Assembly (NCBI RefSeq): GCF_019925205.1 | Contig: NC_083565.1 | Span: 4,817,001-4,881,000, forward strand | Direction of reading: 5' to 3' | DNA length: 64,000 nt | Origin: Metopolophium dirhodum | Taxonomy: Eukaryota > Arthropoda > Insecta > Hemiptera > Aphididae | In this document: in pieces, positions 10,965 to 24,174 of the stretch | How positions within the stretch are numbered: position 1 is the stretch's first letter | Layout of the letters: the number at the start of each line of letters is the position of its first letter | Program-made: the position numbers and the translations under genes | The notes under the pieces: model-generated | What the model was told of the DNA's origin: nothing | Databases searched by the model: none | The model's input: only the letters and a program-made list of their open reading frames with translations

Positions 10965-11375
10965 CAGTGGGTGTCGAGTGTACTTCACCATTGATTATAG
11001 GTCACTGTACCCATGGATGTGTTAAACTTGAATTCAATAATTGTATACGATGAAAAACGATTCTCAGTGAAGACAGTCAAATATTTTGGTAGCCAAGTAA
11101 AAGGTTACCAAACAGTATTTTAATAACACTAAAGCAGTTTTAACAAATGTTTGTATATTTATTTGTAATCCCCTATTATTTTAAAAAGTACTGAGAATTT
11201 TCGATTTTGACATCCCAAAAGTACCAACTAGATCCAATTTGCTACCAGAAACTTTCACAAGTTTTAGGTTTTGAGCATGATTTCTATAAGAAAAAGTGTC
11301 GGGATACAAAAATAAATAAAAAAACACACATTATTGTAGAATCTATACATTCTTAGGGTCACTTAGAATATAAAA
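10965..11375. repeat. Modular aphid repeat copy (degenerate)
   Basis: Bases 10968-11090 are a diverged forward copy of the module seen at 22078-22190 (tgtcga..., then gtgttaaacttgaattcaat, then aaaaacgattct). Bases 11215-11370 resemble a second module (caactagatccaatttgcta ... cacacattattgtagaatct) also present at 23690-23830 and 26990-27155. The two modules sit next to each other as in other copies, but heavily mutated. Confidence 0.6.
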
Positions 11376-14300
11376 TGACTAATGATTGCACCCAAGTCTG
11401 ATAGTAACAAATATTAACTCAGAATTTTTTTTCCATTAACAAAACACAAAAACCCTATAATTTAGATAAATGTCCAATATATCCACTTCCTGCAGTATTC
11501 TTTGGATCCTCAAAATATTAGTTTATTTTTAATTTAGTACCTAATTCTCTCAGATTCCCGTCTATGTTGCTACTTGCTATTTATCAGTGTTGCTCATTTT
11601 ATTTAAATTAATTTGTTGATTCAATATTTTTATTAATAATTTTTCTGTTTTATCTGCTTTTAAATCATAATTATTATGTGATAAATATTACAATTTGAAG
11701 TTGTAGAATTGTAATTTTCATTATTGATTGACACGTTGGTATAATATGGTGATTTAATGTAAATTTAAATTAAAAATATTAAATCTGAATAATAAAACAT
11801 CGTATATAAATTCCGGGAATTTTCTAGAAGAACCAACTTTACGCTTAAGTGGTCTATCTAAAGTAGTTTATTGCGTACTTACCTATTTGAAAACATTATT
11901 ATAGCCTATAGGTACTTCAGTAGATTATTTTTATTAAGAAACGCTAAATAAAATAATAACTCCATTACAAAATTTTTTAAAATTAATAAACCATTCAACA
12001 GCTACTATAGTTTACCTAATATACGGAACCTATATGGTAGGTAGACGCTAAATTGTAATAAATACCTACTCTAACTTCAATTTATAAAATATTTGTTGAA
12101 CTATCTGTATAAGTGTACCTAGTATTATAATATACCATACCTGATACCTACATGTACCTATAACCTATACACATAATTCTATATGTCTTGTGAAATAGAT
12201 GGGAAAGCGGATAACAATCGAAACAACTATTAGAAAATAGAAAGTGTGAGACAGCCTTAATGGTGTGTTTATTTATTTTTTTATTTGCCAATACAACGAA
12301 AATTGGATTCGATGTGCGTTTTCGGTTCACGCCGTGGGGTGTGGAAAAATGAAATCAATCGAATATACTAGAAATGTGTCATACCTACAAGATATTGATC
12401 ATCCTTAACGGACAATTCCATTAGTAGTCATCAACAAATGATTATGTGAAATCTCAGTATAATGGTCGACCCTAAGGATTGATGTGTTGCGTATCGCCGA
12501 CTATCGATTTTGACAAACGTTTACGTATAATATGCTCTACGATTACGTATATATACAAGCGTTTTTCAACCCTGGTTTACACGAGCCACGAGGTGATAAA
12601 TTATTAGCATCATCATAATACATTGATAAACGACAAATATCGTTTTAATTCAAATAAGCAATCATGCGAAATATGATATAATATGTCTATTCACATAAAC
12701 ACTTAGAGTTGAGTGCTCGAGTCGAGACTACAATAAATTGTATTTTTGTTGTGTGTAATATGAATATAAATTGAATATATTATTATAGTCACATAATATA
12801 TACCTGATACAGGGTGATTCTTTAAACAGGCACTTATTATATTGAAAAGTAATAAAATGTATGGAAATATTATTTCACATGATTAAAGTCATTTTTAAGC
12901 AATTTTTTTGATGTACCTAAACAATTATATTTTTAAATAGAAATTTTTATCGTTATAGCTTTTGAACTTTTAACTTTTTTTATTGACAACATATATTTTT
13001 TACTAACATTATAATTTATACACTATACTATGTATGTATGTATGTATGTATGCATGTATACATTTATTATATTATATTATTATAATACTTATTCAAATTA
13101 GTCAATAATTTATTTAACATGACTAAAATAACATTCTTTATCTCAATACCTATGCAAATCTTTTTGTTGATATTATAAATTATAATTTACATTTGTACAA
13201 TGTTTTGATTTGTTAAATAAATTGAAGAATCATCAAAGTTTATTTCTGAAAGTTTTTATGTATTTAAAAAGAATTTCAAATGAGTTTTTAATTAGTCGTT
13301 AGTACGTGATTAAAGTTATTGAGTGGAGTGATGTTATACAGCGGCTGTACTCGTATAACATTTTACAGTTTATTTATTAAATTTAATTTAGTGATGAAAT
13401 CTATTATTTTTAAATCTTGAGAGTTTCTTTGGTATTTGGTGGGAGGTTGTGATTTGAGCTTGTCATTTTATATTTTCGGCATTCTCAAAAATATGTTTGA
13501 TACTGAGTGGTGTTCAGGCAGGTGTTGCAACTTGATGGAGCGTCTTTGCTGATAAGAAACAGGTGGGTAGGAAGGCGCAGTGTCAAATTCAAAAATAACA
13601 AAATTGTTTTTATGTTAAATTATTAGGTTTTGTACGTTTTTATATCCAATGTCGTAAAAATATATTCATAATTAATATAATAACGTTTAAATCATTAAAA
13701 TGATTTATCATGGAAACGTACTGCTCAGATATAGGCACTACAACTAATTCTAATTAATAATAATAGATTAATAATAAATTACCTATATTAAATTAATAAT
13801 AGGTTCAAATTTAATCTAATGGACATTTTTGTTTTAATTTTTTTAATTCAAACTTATGCAAGACAATGTTTTTTTTTTTTTGAAAACTCTCCAAATACAT
13901 TTTTTATAAAAACTAATCAAATAAAATATACAGTCAATTCAATAATGATCCAGCAGCGGTATCTGTATTTTTGCAATTTTTCTTGGTTTTTTTTGTGGTT
14001 CAGCTCGTATGCGATTTTCAAGACAAATTACTTTATATGAAGTTTTCTCATTTTATTTTCTATTGTTAAACTCGCTGTAGAAACGTTAGTATATTAAACG
14101 TAACATATACAATTGTTCGTGAACAACGTGGAGTTTAAAGTAATAACCGGAAGTAACTCTGTCATCACTTATCGGTGGAATTAAAGTAATGCATTGTATG
14201 CAATTATTCAATACAATACCCTTTTAAATAGTTTGCGTCTTCGTGACAAACAATCTACAATATGAAACATTTACCTTATCTGGTGAGTAGGTATGTAGCC

Positions 14301-14940
14301 AGGATGATGGTTGGAAATGGTAGAACGATTGGGAACACACATTTAAAGGTACATATTTTTTTAGGTTCCACCAAAAATGAGTTCAACGTTTGGGTACATC
14401 ATATTTTTAAAATAATACCAAGTCAGGGTACCAATAATACGGTTACAAGCAGCGATACTTGAAACAATAATATTATTATGGGATCTGAATAATATACGTC
14501 AAATAAGTACTGTTTATTTTCTATTATCTATTAAATGTATGGTATCTTTAATAATTATAAATCATACATAATATTATGTAATGCATTAGCAGGTTCCTCT
14601 CTTGAATATTCTTTTCTGATCAGATCAAATTCATTTTTTGATGGTATAATTCAACTTTAAAAATATAAAGATTATTAGTTATTGGCAGTTAGTCATATCG
14701 TATAGCTTTAAACAATTTTGTTTTGAACTCATAAAAAGTTATATCTGTCATATTTGTATCATTTTTAATAAAAAATATTCATGTATTATTTTTATTATTT
14801 TTGTTGTGTCATTTATATTCACTGAAACAAAAAAAGCTAATACATTTTATATAATGTATATTAAAACAGACTAAATTTAATAATTAAAAATTAAAATTCT
14901 TAAGAAAATGGAAGCTATTATCTTGTAGTTTATTGAGTAT
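11376..14940. other. Long AT-rich intergenic region
   Basis: No gene is supported. It includes the fragment cagggtgattctttaaacag at 12819, which looks like a common insect transposon end without a partner. It also includes a TATG microsatellite at 13029-13052, and a lone piece near 12569-12600 that resembles an isolated transposon terminus. Frames of 60-73 codons at 12148-12330, 13819-14040 and 14262-14462 have no recognisable motif and are probably chance. Confidence 0.5.
13029..13052 (+). repeat. (TATG)n microsatellite
   Basis: About six tandem copies of the tetranucleotide tatg, followed by a variant with gcatg. Confidence 0.85.
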
Positions 14941-14954
14941 ATCCGATTAAAGGA

Positions 14955-16215
14955 GGGGGGGGGGGGCTCAAAAGTAAAAAAAATATATAGTCATTTTCAA
15001 AAGTGTCGGTAAAAACCAAAAATAAACTTAGTAAAAAATAAGGTTTTTTACGTAAAACTAGTTTTTGATGAAACTTTAAATTTTCATTATATTTTCCATT
15101 CATGATAACATTTTTAAAATATATTGATTCATTTTGAGCTGTTTATAATTATAGCCAAAATAAATTTTCGATTTTTTTGAGTTTTTTTCAATTATTGTTC
15201 ATGAAAAATTATTTGCTCTGTAAAAAAACGAAAATTTAACACAAGGTTTCTCATAAGTTGTTGTTAGTGTAAAATGAAAAACGTTTAGCGTAAAACCACA
15301 ATATTTTTTAATGAGCGTCTAAAGTCTAATCAACGAATTCTTAACGAACAATTTTCTTATTTTGTATTGTTATTTATAAACGAATAACCTAAAATATGCC
15401 TAAAGTTTTCAACTAATGTTTATTTTATCATTTTCCATACATAACACGTAACAGTTTATAAATCATTTTGATTCTTTTTGAGTTAATATAAGTTATTGTC
15501 GATAAAAAACTGCAACAGATACGACAAAGTTCGTTAAAATCACTAAAATATTGTGCAAATAAAAATTTAACATTTATTAAATGTTCAATTTTTATGGTTA
15601 AGCATTAAAAATGTAATACAATGTTTCTCATAAGTAGTTCTTTTACTGTCACCAAAAAATCTAAGAATATATTAAAACAGTTTTAGATTCTGAGCGAAGC
15701 GATGAATGTATTTGATTTTACAATGATGTGTGTGTGTAGTTCAAAAGCGACGTGAAAAACAAAAGCAAAATGAAGGAAAAACGGGAATTTTTACGCAAAA
15801 ACTGTTTTCGAGAAAATCGATAAATATCAATAACATTTTATTTGTTGGTTAAAAAAGCTTGACAATTTAATAAAAGGCTCCTAGGTTGTTGTTTCAAAGG
15901 CAGATGAAAAAAATTAAAAATCCTTAGTCACAGTTTTTATTTATAAGCATTTAAAGTTCAAATCTTGACAAAATACGGACAAATCACGAAAATTAGCAAA
16001 TTATTTTGAGTTGAGAATTCATAAAAATATTTCTTTTTAAATCTAAGATTCGAAAATATGATACAAGATTATCCATAATTTTGTCTACCTTTATCAAAAA
16101 AAAATGTCTACAATAAAGTCAAATTAAATTTTTATAAGCGTTTGAAATTCATATTTTTACAAAATTCGATATTTTCGCTCAGAATCGTTTTTCTTATACA
16201 ATGAGATTATATCAT
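14955..16215. repeat. Large copy of the modular GATTCTGAGCG repeat family
   Basis: An A-rich repeat body that begins near a run of G (14956-14969). It contains GATTCTGAGCG at 15686-15696, followed by aagcgatgaatg and a tgatgtgtgtgt end. It also contains the complementary core CGCTCAGAATC at 16176-16186, followed by gtttttcttatacaatgaga. Bases 15906-16170 closely match 26111-26375 in the same orientation. There is no open reading frame of note, so if mobile it depends on enzymes from elsewhere. Class unknown. Confidence 0.7.
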
Positions 16216-16389
16216 GCTATAATATCATGTAGCCTGTAAGGACTTGATTGTAATAATTATAGAATAAGTTTAAAAAAAAGTAATATGAGTATTACATCAA
16301 AAACATTTTAATGATTCCCATTACACCACTGCGTTTCTTTTAGAACATTATTGTAGTGCCACGGTAAAGTTAATAATATAAAACCATAT

Positions 16390-16520
16390 TAACGTACGGT
16401 CACCGGCAGGCATGTGGCGTGGTAGTAATGAACAACTAAATAGGCGCCGGCCGTCACAAAAGTGTACAATTTGAGAGATGCAGATGACCGCCGGCGGTCA
16501 CATGGCAGTCAACGTGTTTT
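16390..16520. repeat. GC-rich pocket with perfect 16-bp palindrome
   Basis: A short island of CpG-rich sequence in AT-rich DNA. It contains the perfect palindrome tgaccgccggcggtca (16485-16500) and related pieces ggtcaccggcaggc (from about 16397) and ggcgccggccgtcac (from 16443). It may be a decayed small element or a regulatory cluster; no gene is adjacent. Confidence 0.6.
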
Positions 16521-16719
16521 AAATACAGATAATGAACTGATCTTTATTTTATTTTGACTGTTCAAATAAATCGACATGTATATTATATTCATCGTAGAAA
16601 TTATTCGATTTTTAAATTGATTTTGCATGTATCAGTATCGAGTAAACTAGTGTTGCGATATACTCCGTAGACAGGTATTAGTACTTACTGAAGAACAATG
16701 TTAGTTTTATTTTCTATCG

Positions 16720-16790
16720 TTGTATATGTTTCACCTGTACAATATTTTAACTGGCAATAAAGAAATTATTGTTATCATTATTCCTTATCT
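16720..16790 (+). repeat. Possible LINE 3' tail
   Basis: The stretch ttaactggcaataaagaaat followed by tattgttatcattatt resembles the 3' UTR end of jockey-type LINEs, where a GGCAATAAA signal precedes simple TTA-rich repeats. No coding remnant is attached, so this is tentative. Confidence 0.3.
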
Positions 16791-19700
16791 ATCTAGTGTC
16801 ATGATACTCCAAAGACAAATATCTAGTATCTGCTACAACAATACTGATTTTTAAGTTATCTTACCCTCTTCTGCTAGTAATTACCCCCCAAGTGGAGCAA
16901 CATTATGAAAACCAGAAAATCTACATAATGAACCATTGGTACACGCTCGTTTATTGTAAAACCAGGTAATAAATAAAAATGAAAAGTTTTGAAGAAACCA
17001 CCACTTGGCACATACGTTAACTACTTTAGGGAATTTGAAAATTTCTAAAAATAGCGTTGATACCCATCTATTGATAGGTAACTTAAAAGTACGAAAACTT
17101 ATTTATCCATAGCGTAAATAGACAAGAGCAACACCTAAATAATAATAAATGTACCTACATATAATTTTTTTTATCTAAACAATGTTGTATAATTTATTTT
17201 ATTTTATTTTATTAATTAATTTATGCATGAATTCTTGATCATTTATGTGATTTTTTCATTATTTACTTTGTAATTGTTTCTAAGTATGATTTCGTTTACT
17301 TAAGATAAATTTACTACAATAATAAATAAACTCCATGATTTTTTTTAAATCCGTCTATTTCCTTAAATATAATTCTTTTGCTTGCTATGATGTTTAAACA
17401 GAATTTTTCTTAATAATATCAGTCTCATATATTTCATTTAAGGTTTTTATTATAGTATACTATAGTTTATACTCAGAATGAGACGATACAATTTTTGATG
17501 AACATTTTTCAGGAAGTGCTTTTTAAACGAAAAGAGATGGTTGCGTTTAATCTTTAGTAGATAATAATTATAATTTATTATATTGTATTTGAAAAATCAC
17601 AGTTTTGATTGTAAAAAATATAAATTTAACATCGTATACAACATTGTGTACAAATTATATTAGCTAAATTATGGCTTTACAACAAAATTTAACTTTTTTC
17701 ACAAAAATATTTTTGATTACCTATTGCGTTTTTATCATGAAATTGAATACTGATATTACATTTTGTAAAATATTAAAATCATGTAAATTTAAAATTGAAT
17801 TATTTTGATAAAAATTGTCACATTAGAATTTATAAAACGCTAACTTAACTGATTGGATGATTTGGCTATAATTTATTATTACATTAAGGTTAGTAAGCTA
17901 AGTGGATGGATAAAAATAAAATAATTTACAAAATAAAAGTAAAGGGAAATTTTTTGTTACAAATTTGTAGGTACCTATTGTGTTGTTTGTTTTAGTGAAA
18001 TAAAAAAAAAGTTTATCTTATGATAAAAACTAAAAAATTTTTAAACCTTCGATTACGATGGGTATAAATTATAGGACAAATAATAAATATTAAAGTATTA
18101 CAATATATTTTATGAAGATAGTTTTTCTTAAACAATTGTATTTTTAGTATATTACTAGTAGTAAGAGGTAGTATTTTTTCCAAAAAAAAAAATATAAACA
18201 AATATGTCTGTTTCATTTATGGAATTATTAGTTATGTGTAGGTACTAAACATACGCAGAGTGTAACTAAAGAATCAAAATATGTAATTAACCAACTAAAA
18301 AAAAAAAATGATATTCTTATACATTTATAAACATTTTTATTTTTTGTTTATGAGATTAAAAGTTATTACATACGTATTACATAGTTGGTCAATTATATTT
18401 GTCATCTATTGATTCTATTACACATTTACACTCGGTATACCAATTATAGGTACTGTTAGAATGACGAATTCATCTGAGGGTTCTGACCATAATAATTTGC
18501 ATGAATGAATCCCTTAGGAAGCACTTTATATCAGCAGGAAGATACATAATAACATAATATACTTTATTTATTGTTAAATTATTCCCTTGTATTATGATAT
18601 TTACCACAAAATATAATAAATTATAAATGTATATCAAAGGTTCATATTAACACAGTCTTTCTAAGTTCTAAATACATTAAACAAGCTAATAATGCTATTT
18701 ATGAATTGGTCTGACCTATATGACCTTGATGTCATAATGTAATGTGGTTGTATAATGCGTATATATGTACTTTATATATATACTATAACTTTATATGGCT
18801 ATATCCAACACTCATTATTGATTAAATGTTTTAAACATCATGCCATATCTAAGAACCTCATGATATAAAATGTATATAATAGTATTTTCTGAACAATTAA
18901 CACAATATAGTTCTGAATGGGATTAGGTTTTAAAACATAATTAGTTTTTTTTGGTGGTCCAGTAAAACTAATCCATTTTAGAATTCTGTAAATTGTACAT
19001 ACGAAACAATAAATTTTCTAAAATATTAAAAATATTAAGCTTATCATTTCATAATAATGGTAATAACTGGTAATAATTTATTATATAATATATTCGATTG
19101 TATGTTAGATTTTAAAAAACGGACATAATTAAATACAAAAATGTATGCATTGTTCAATTTTTTTTACTTAACATTCAAAATATTTCAAACATTTATATAA
19201 AAAAAAATTAATTATTAATTGTAGTAGGAATTATTTATAAATTACTCGTCATAATTTTAGATTTATGATTTGTCTTAAAAATACATAAATCAAAGTAAAA
19301 TATAGTAATAGAGTTTCAATAGGTGAAAAAATAAAATTAAAATAAGGTATGATAAGTTAATAAAAACCAAAGGTTTAAGGGTTAGGTGGGATCAGGTAAG
19401 TATAAATAATTATAAAACAGGTCGATGACATTTTATATAAGTATATGAAAAAGAAACTGAAGTCGATCATTGACGGCGATATTTCTATCGTGTACATGCA
19501 GCAGAAATTCATAGTGGGTTAAGTGTCACCCACCCATAACTAGTATTGTCAACACTATAATGGAGAAAAATTCAAAAAAGTTTGTGGTTGCACTTAAGAA
19601 TAGACTAATAGGTAGGAAAGTATATCGGGGTATATTATTTATAGTACACATTCGGGTATATAAAGACGAAATAAAAAGTATTTCTTTCCATGGAAACTGC

Positions 19701-22070
19701 AGTGTAACAACTAATATAATGGTGTTGCAAGAACTTCAGTCTTATTATATACACTACCTATTTATTGTTCTGAGTACAAATTTTTATATATGAAGAGTGT
19801 AACAAGAAAAAAAATTACAAAAATTGTAAAAAATTGTAAAAATTATACAGGTGATAAAAAAATTAAGAAATATACTCATGTCAGGATATATTAAAAATAA
19901 TATTTAAAAAAAAGTTATTACGTTCTAAATTAATTTACTCAAAAACATATTGATATTTAAAAAAATTCTAAAAATAAACTACTTTACTTAAATCAATATT
20001 TTTACCATCAAAATTGTTCTTATAATTAGATTTACAAATTGGCTATTTTCAATTTTTCCAAAAAAATTTTAATTCAATTTAAAATTTTTATTTTCATTAT
20101 TAAAAAATAAAAATATAATATAATTGCTCTGAGATGAAAAGAAATAGGTGTCGGTGTTTGTGCACTATAGTTCTTTGTTTTGTATAGTAGATTTACTGTG
20201 ATGCTTGCGAGTTGTATGTACAAAATATTAACTATTTTTATCGTTGAGTTATATATAGATACCTCTTAATGTCATAACCACTAATAAAATTAAAACTCTT
20301 ACCTATTAAACAACTCAAAACTTAGCGACTTTCAAAATAATAATCAAAAAGGAGGAAACAAATTAATAACAATCATAATAATAATCGTGATTGGTATTTT
20401 GACAACTCCTTAGCCGTACGATTATTATATTTAATTGAATATATGATTCATTTTTAAACTTATAATTTTGAAATTTTTAATCTATAGAAGTATTTACATA
20501 GATTAGATAAGTAGATAGTAAAAATATAGCATAATTATGTAATATAATAGTACCTACGTATAACGTTATAAGATTTAATTAATTTCATTTTAAAATCATA
20601 ATTATTAATTTCATAAGTCACTATCGTAAAAACTAAATAAATTCAATACATACTTTAAATGTTCAAAAGAAAACAGCGAAGAATGTTTAAAAACTGTAAA
20701 AAAATAATAAATGTTTACTGTCTAAAAGCACTCTGTGTAAATTAAACCATTACATTTGTGAAGCATTAACTAAGCCCTACCTATTAGAAAATTAGCCCCC
20801 CACCCTGTTTATTAAAGGTATATTTTATTCATGTAAATTATAAATCTTATGGAAAATGGATCCGGAACTTCAGTAGGTATCTCCAAATAAATCAAAAATA
20901 GTATAAAATATAGTCAATAATCAAGCTCTGTTAACGGTGCTCTTAAAGAAAATAAACATTTAATTTTAACAAGTGATATGTAGGTACCTAAAATATTTGA
21001 TGAACACTAATTTGTTAAATAAAAATACATATTATTTATTGTATGTAAAATAGTTACATACCTATAATGGTTGTTTTAGTAATCCATAATCGTATATATA
21101 TATATATATATATTAGTTTAATAATAAAGTTTAATGTCCAATCACTTAGGTATTTTATCAAGACAGAATTACTATAGTGTAAGGATTTTAAGGCGTCTGT
21201 TGAAAGAAAGCTACAAACTCTACTCTACAAGTCAGAATCGCTCGTTTAATCCTATGTTTTATTCATTGACTAAAACTGTCAGATTCTTCTGTATGTGTAA
21301 ACCTCGTTTGGATTATATTTTGGGTTTTTATCTCAAAAAAGATGGAATGGATATTACAATGTCGTTTGGCATATAATTTGCTTTTTATACAAAGCTCGAT
21401 TAATGCTCAATAGAGTTTAATTTTATTATCGTATAATATCAGCTAATTTCAAAATAAAATTCTTTATTTCGACGAATGTTCATTTTATAGATATTAGTCA
21501 TGTATGGAGGTGAATTGGAAGTAATGTATTGAGTATTGTATAGTTTTCCCGTAATTTATTTTAAGCTATTTACAAATGTTTGTTTTGAGCTTAATATTGT
21601 TATTCTAAACAACTTCTGTTGCTTTCCAGTAAATGTTCTATAAAATAAAAAAGTTTAGTTGTTAAACTATTACCATATGTATCATTAAAACTTTAAATTT
21701 CACTTGGAATACAAATTACTCAATTGTTTTCTCATACGATAAGTGTTCTTTAGGTAAATGGATTTGGCAAATATATACTTTTCGTGTAGATACAAAAATA
21801 TTCATGGTACTGTGCAACTATTCAAATATTAAAAAATGTATACGATATCAATATGGTTTAAATATAAAATTTGATACTACCTACGATTCATTAAAAAAAT
21901 CATTATGTTTCCATCTATAAAGTTGTATAGGTGCAGACTAAAAAATAGCCAAGTGATTTATTATTTTAGGAAGAAAATAACTCAATGTCATATGATTTAT
22001 TATAGCAATGATTTTTTTTATTCAATTTGCAAAAATCTTTGGTGCAAAATAGTTAGTTTTAAATTAACAA
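16791..22070. other. Long AT-rich intergenic region, no gene
   Basis: About 5.3 kb without any supported gene. Frames of 67-80 codons at 18013-18216, 19560-19793 and 21134-21376 show no domain, poor start context and AT-driven composition. A (TA)n run lies near 21094-21113. Two TAGGTACCTA copies occur at 17968 and 20981. Confidence 0.5.
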
Positions 22071-22077
22071 AATAAGT

Positions 22078-22400
22078 GGATGTCGATCTGCTGTACAGTA
22101 GGTTACAAGTGGGTCAATGTAATGGATGGTGTTAAATTTTAATTCAATGATATAATATCATTGTATAAGAAAAACGATTCTGAGCGAAAAAGGTCAGTCA
22201 GCCTATGATATTACGAAGTATATTTGATGATATTGTGAATAAAGTAATTTATATATAACCTATTTACGCGGAACCTTGTTTTAAATTTTCAATCCTTAGC
22301 CATAAAAGCTGAAGATTTTATACATTTTTAACTACAAAATAATTATAACATTTAAAATTTGTAGATAATGTAGAAAATTAGAAAAATAACAAATTACGTA
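22078..22400 (+). repeat. Modular repeat copy, forward
   Basis: Reads gtggatgtcgatctgctgta at 22078, then a gattctgagcg core at 22176-22186, then gtcagtcagcctatgatatt, and a tail from about 22250 to 22345. Almost all of it recurs in reverse at about 26700-26965, including the phrase with gcggaaccttgttttaaatt. The inverted near-identity shows the two are copies of one dispersed element. Confidence 0.8.
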
Positions 22401-22671
22401 CCAAATGACTTACAAGCAATACAAGCTAAGTATTGAAAAAATAAGAAATCGTTGGATAACAACAAACGTAGACATTTGAATCGCTGCTAAATTAGATAAT
22501 AAGTTAAGTTAATGAATGCATTTTTCCATTAGATAGGTACATAGAATAAAAAAATAATAAAGTTAAAATATATTATGTACATAGTGATGAAATTTATGAT
22601 ACTCTTAATAAGTTAAGTAGTATTGGTGAATTACATAAAATGATTTATAATCAAATACATAATTACGTTAA

Positions 22672-23373
22672 TCTAATATATAAAATTTTCGTGTCACAAT
22701 GTTAGTTACCATACTCCTCTGAAACGGCTTGACCGATTTTTATGAAATTTTAAATGCATATTCAGTAGGTCTGAGAATCAGCTACTATCTATTTTTTATA
22801 CACCTAAGTGATAAGGGTTGTCCAGAAAAAAATAAAAATAAAAATAATAATAGTGTATTATAAATTGGTTGCTATTAGTTAATCGGGCATGTTTGTTGAT
22901 TTGTATTATTAGTTTTTGTCAATATATATATATAAATGAATGTTTGCGATTAGATTAGACCTCTGGGAAAAAGGTCTAATCTCTGGGAAGAAGATAGGCT
23001 AATATTTAAAAAGGATTAAATTTGGTTTTTTTTTTATTCATCGGGTTATAGTACGGTTAGGATTTTGTATTAATTGATATATTAATCCACCGTAGGTGGA
23101 ATTAAGTAAAAACGACAAACTTGGTATAACTTTGATACTTTAGAGTTAAATCATACACTTATGTACAAACAGCACGGGGTCCGCAATCTACCGCAAGTAG
23201 ATTGCCTACCTGATAATATACTGCTGCGAATCAGAATTTTTATTCCGGGCAACAGAAAAGTTAAGATAAATCTAGAACATCATACACCGAATATTAAATA
23301 ACGCATTGAACAAAGTTTGAGTCATATACAGTTTGTACATTTAACGGGTAACGAAGTGCACGAGACCCGCTAG
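22672..23373 (+). mobile_element. Non-autonomous Helitron
   Basis: The 5' end is TC at 22672-22673, after an A, followed by taatatataaaattttcgtg and tcac. It continues with a conserved stretch (ccgatttttatgaaatttta ... aggtctgagaatcagctact) that I recognise from insect Helitrons. The 3' end is a small hairpin (cgggt at 23345-23349, acccg at 23365-23369) followed by CTAG at 23370-23373 and then T. This fits Helitron rules: 5' TC, 3' hairpin plus CTRR, insertion between A and T, no target duplication. It is 702 bp with no Rep or helicase gene, so it moves only with help from elsewhere. Confidence 0.8.
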
Positions 23374-23639
23374 TATATATATCGCGTCATGTTATTAAAT
23401 TATTTTTAAACAAGGTGTAAGGTGTTTAAAAAAAATAGATTAAAAAAAAGAGTTGTTTTTTAAGTCAGAAGTAGTAGTAAAAATAAAAATATTATGTGAA
23501 ACATTTTATTGATTTTTTTTTAATTGTAGTGAAAATGTATTTATCTTAATTTAAAGGGAAAATAAATAGAAAATTTAAAATGTCTATACTCTATAATATG
23601 AAATTAATTGAAATGTTTTTCCCAACTATTAAGAATAAA

Positions 23640-23840
23640 ATAACGAGAAAAATAACTTTTAATGTCACCCTTCAAAGATAGGTACCTATCAACTAGATCT
23701 AATTTGCAATCAGAAATCATCCCCAATGTTGAAGAACAGAGAATTTTGTCTACCACCGTGTACCTATGAACATACACAAAAACACACATAATTGTAAAAT
23801 CTCAGTACGCAACATTCACTACGATTAGAACCTAAAAGAC
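23640..23840. repeat. Modular repeat copy (second module)
   Basis: caactagatctaatttgcaa at 23690 followed by aacacacataattgtaaaat (23780-23799), cattcact and gaacctaaaa match the module at 26990-27155 and 11225-11370. This copy ends just before the TATA-like box of the gene at 24175, so the repeat abuts or supplies the upstream region. Confidence 0.65.
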
Positions 23841-23846
23841 CTTACC

Positions 23847-23880
23847 TATATAAAAGTATAAAACGAGTACAACAGTATAC
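23847..23880 (+). promoter_or_regulatory. Candidate TATA-box core promoter
   Basis: tatataaaag (23847-23856) is followed 26 bases after its first base by acagta, an initiator-like sequence, at about 23872-23877. It lies about 320 bases before the ATG at 24175 with no better TATA in between. It borders a repeat copy, so a promoter derived from a transposon is possible but unproven. Confidence 0.4.
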
Positions 23881-24174
23881 AATGCAGATCGATAAATAAA
23901 TCATCAATCATAGTATTCCTCTGCGTTATTAAAACGTTAGCACAGTATTGGTATATCAATAATAATAATATGGTGTTCGGAAAAATAAATGGTCCCGAAA
24001 TCCATCAGGCGATGCTGCAGGTCGATTAATAATAATATGATGGTTTTTACTTGCTGGCTACTAATAAACGTTGTTTGTTTTAAATTATCGGCGACGGCCT
24101 AGGACGAAATTCGGAATCGGCTCATTTGCAATTTTTTCTGACTACCTACACGCGAATAATATTTACCTGTGAAA

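Noticed and set aside
12569..12600. Possible hAT terminus (complement of aaccctggtttacacgag)
   Set aside because: No partner inverted repeat or target duplication found within the window.
12819..12850. cagggtgattctttaaacag as a transposon end
   Set aside because: Looks familiar from insect repeats but has no matching second end here, so no element can be delimited.
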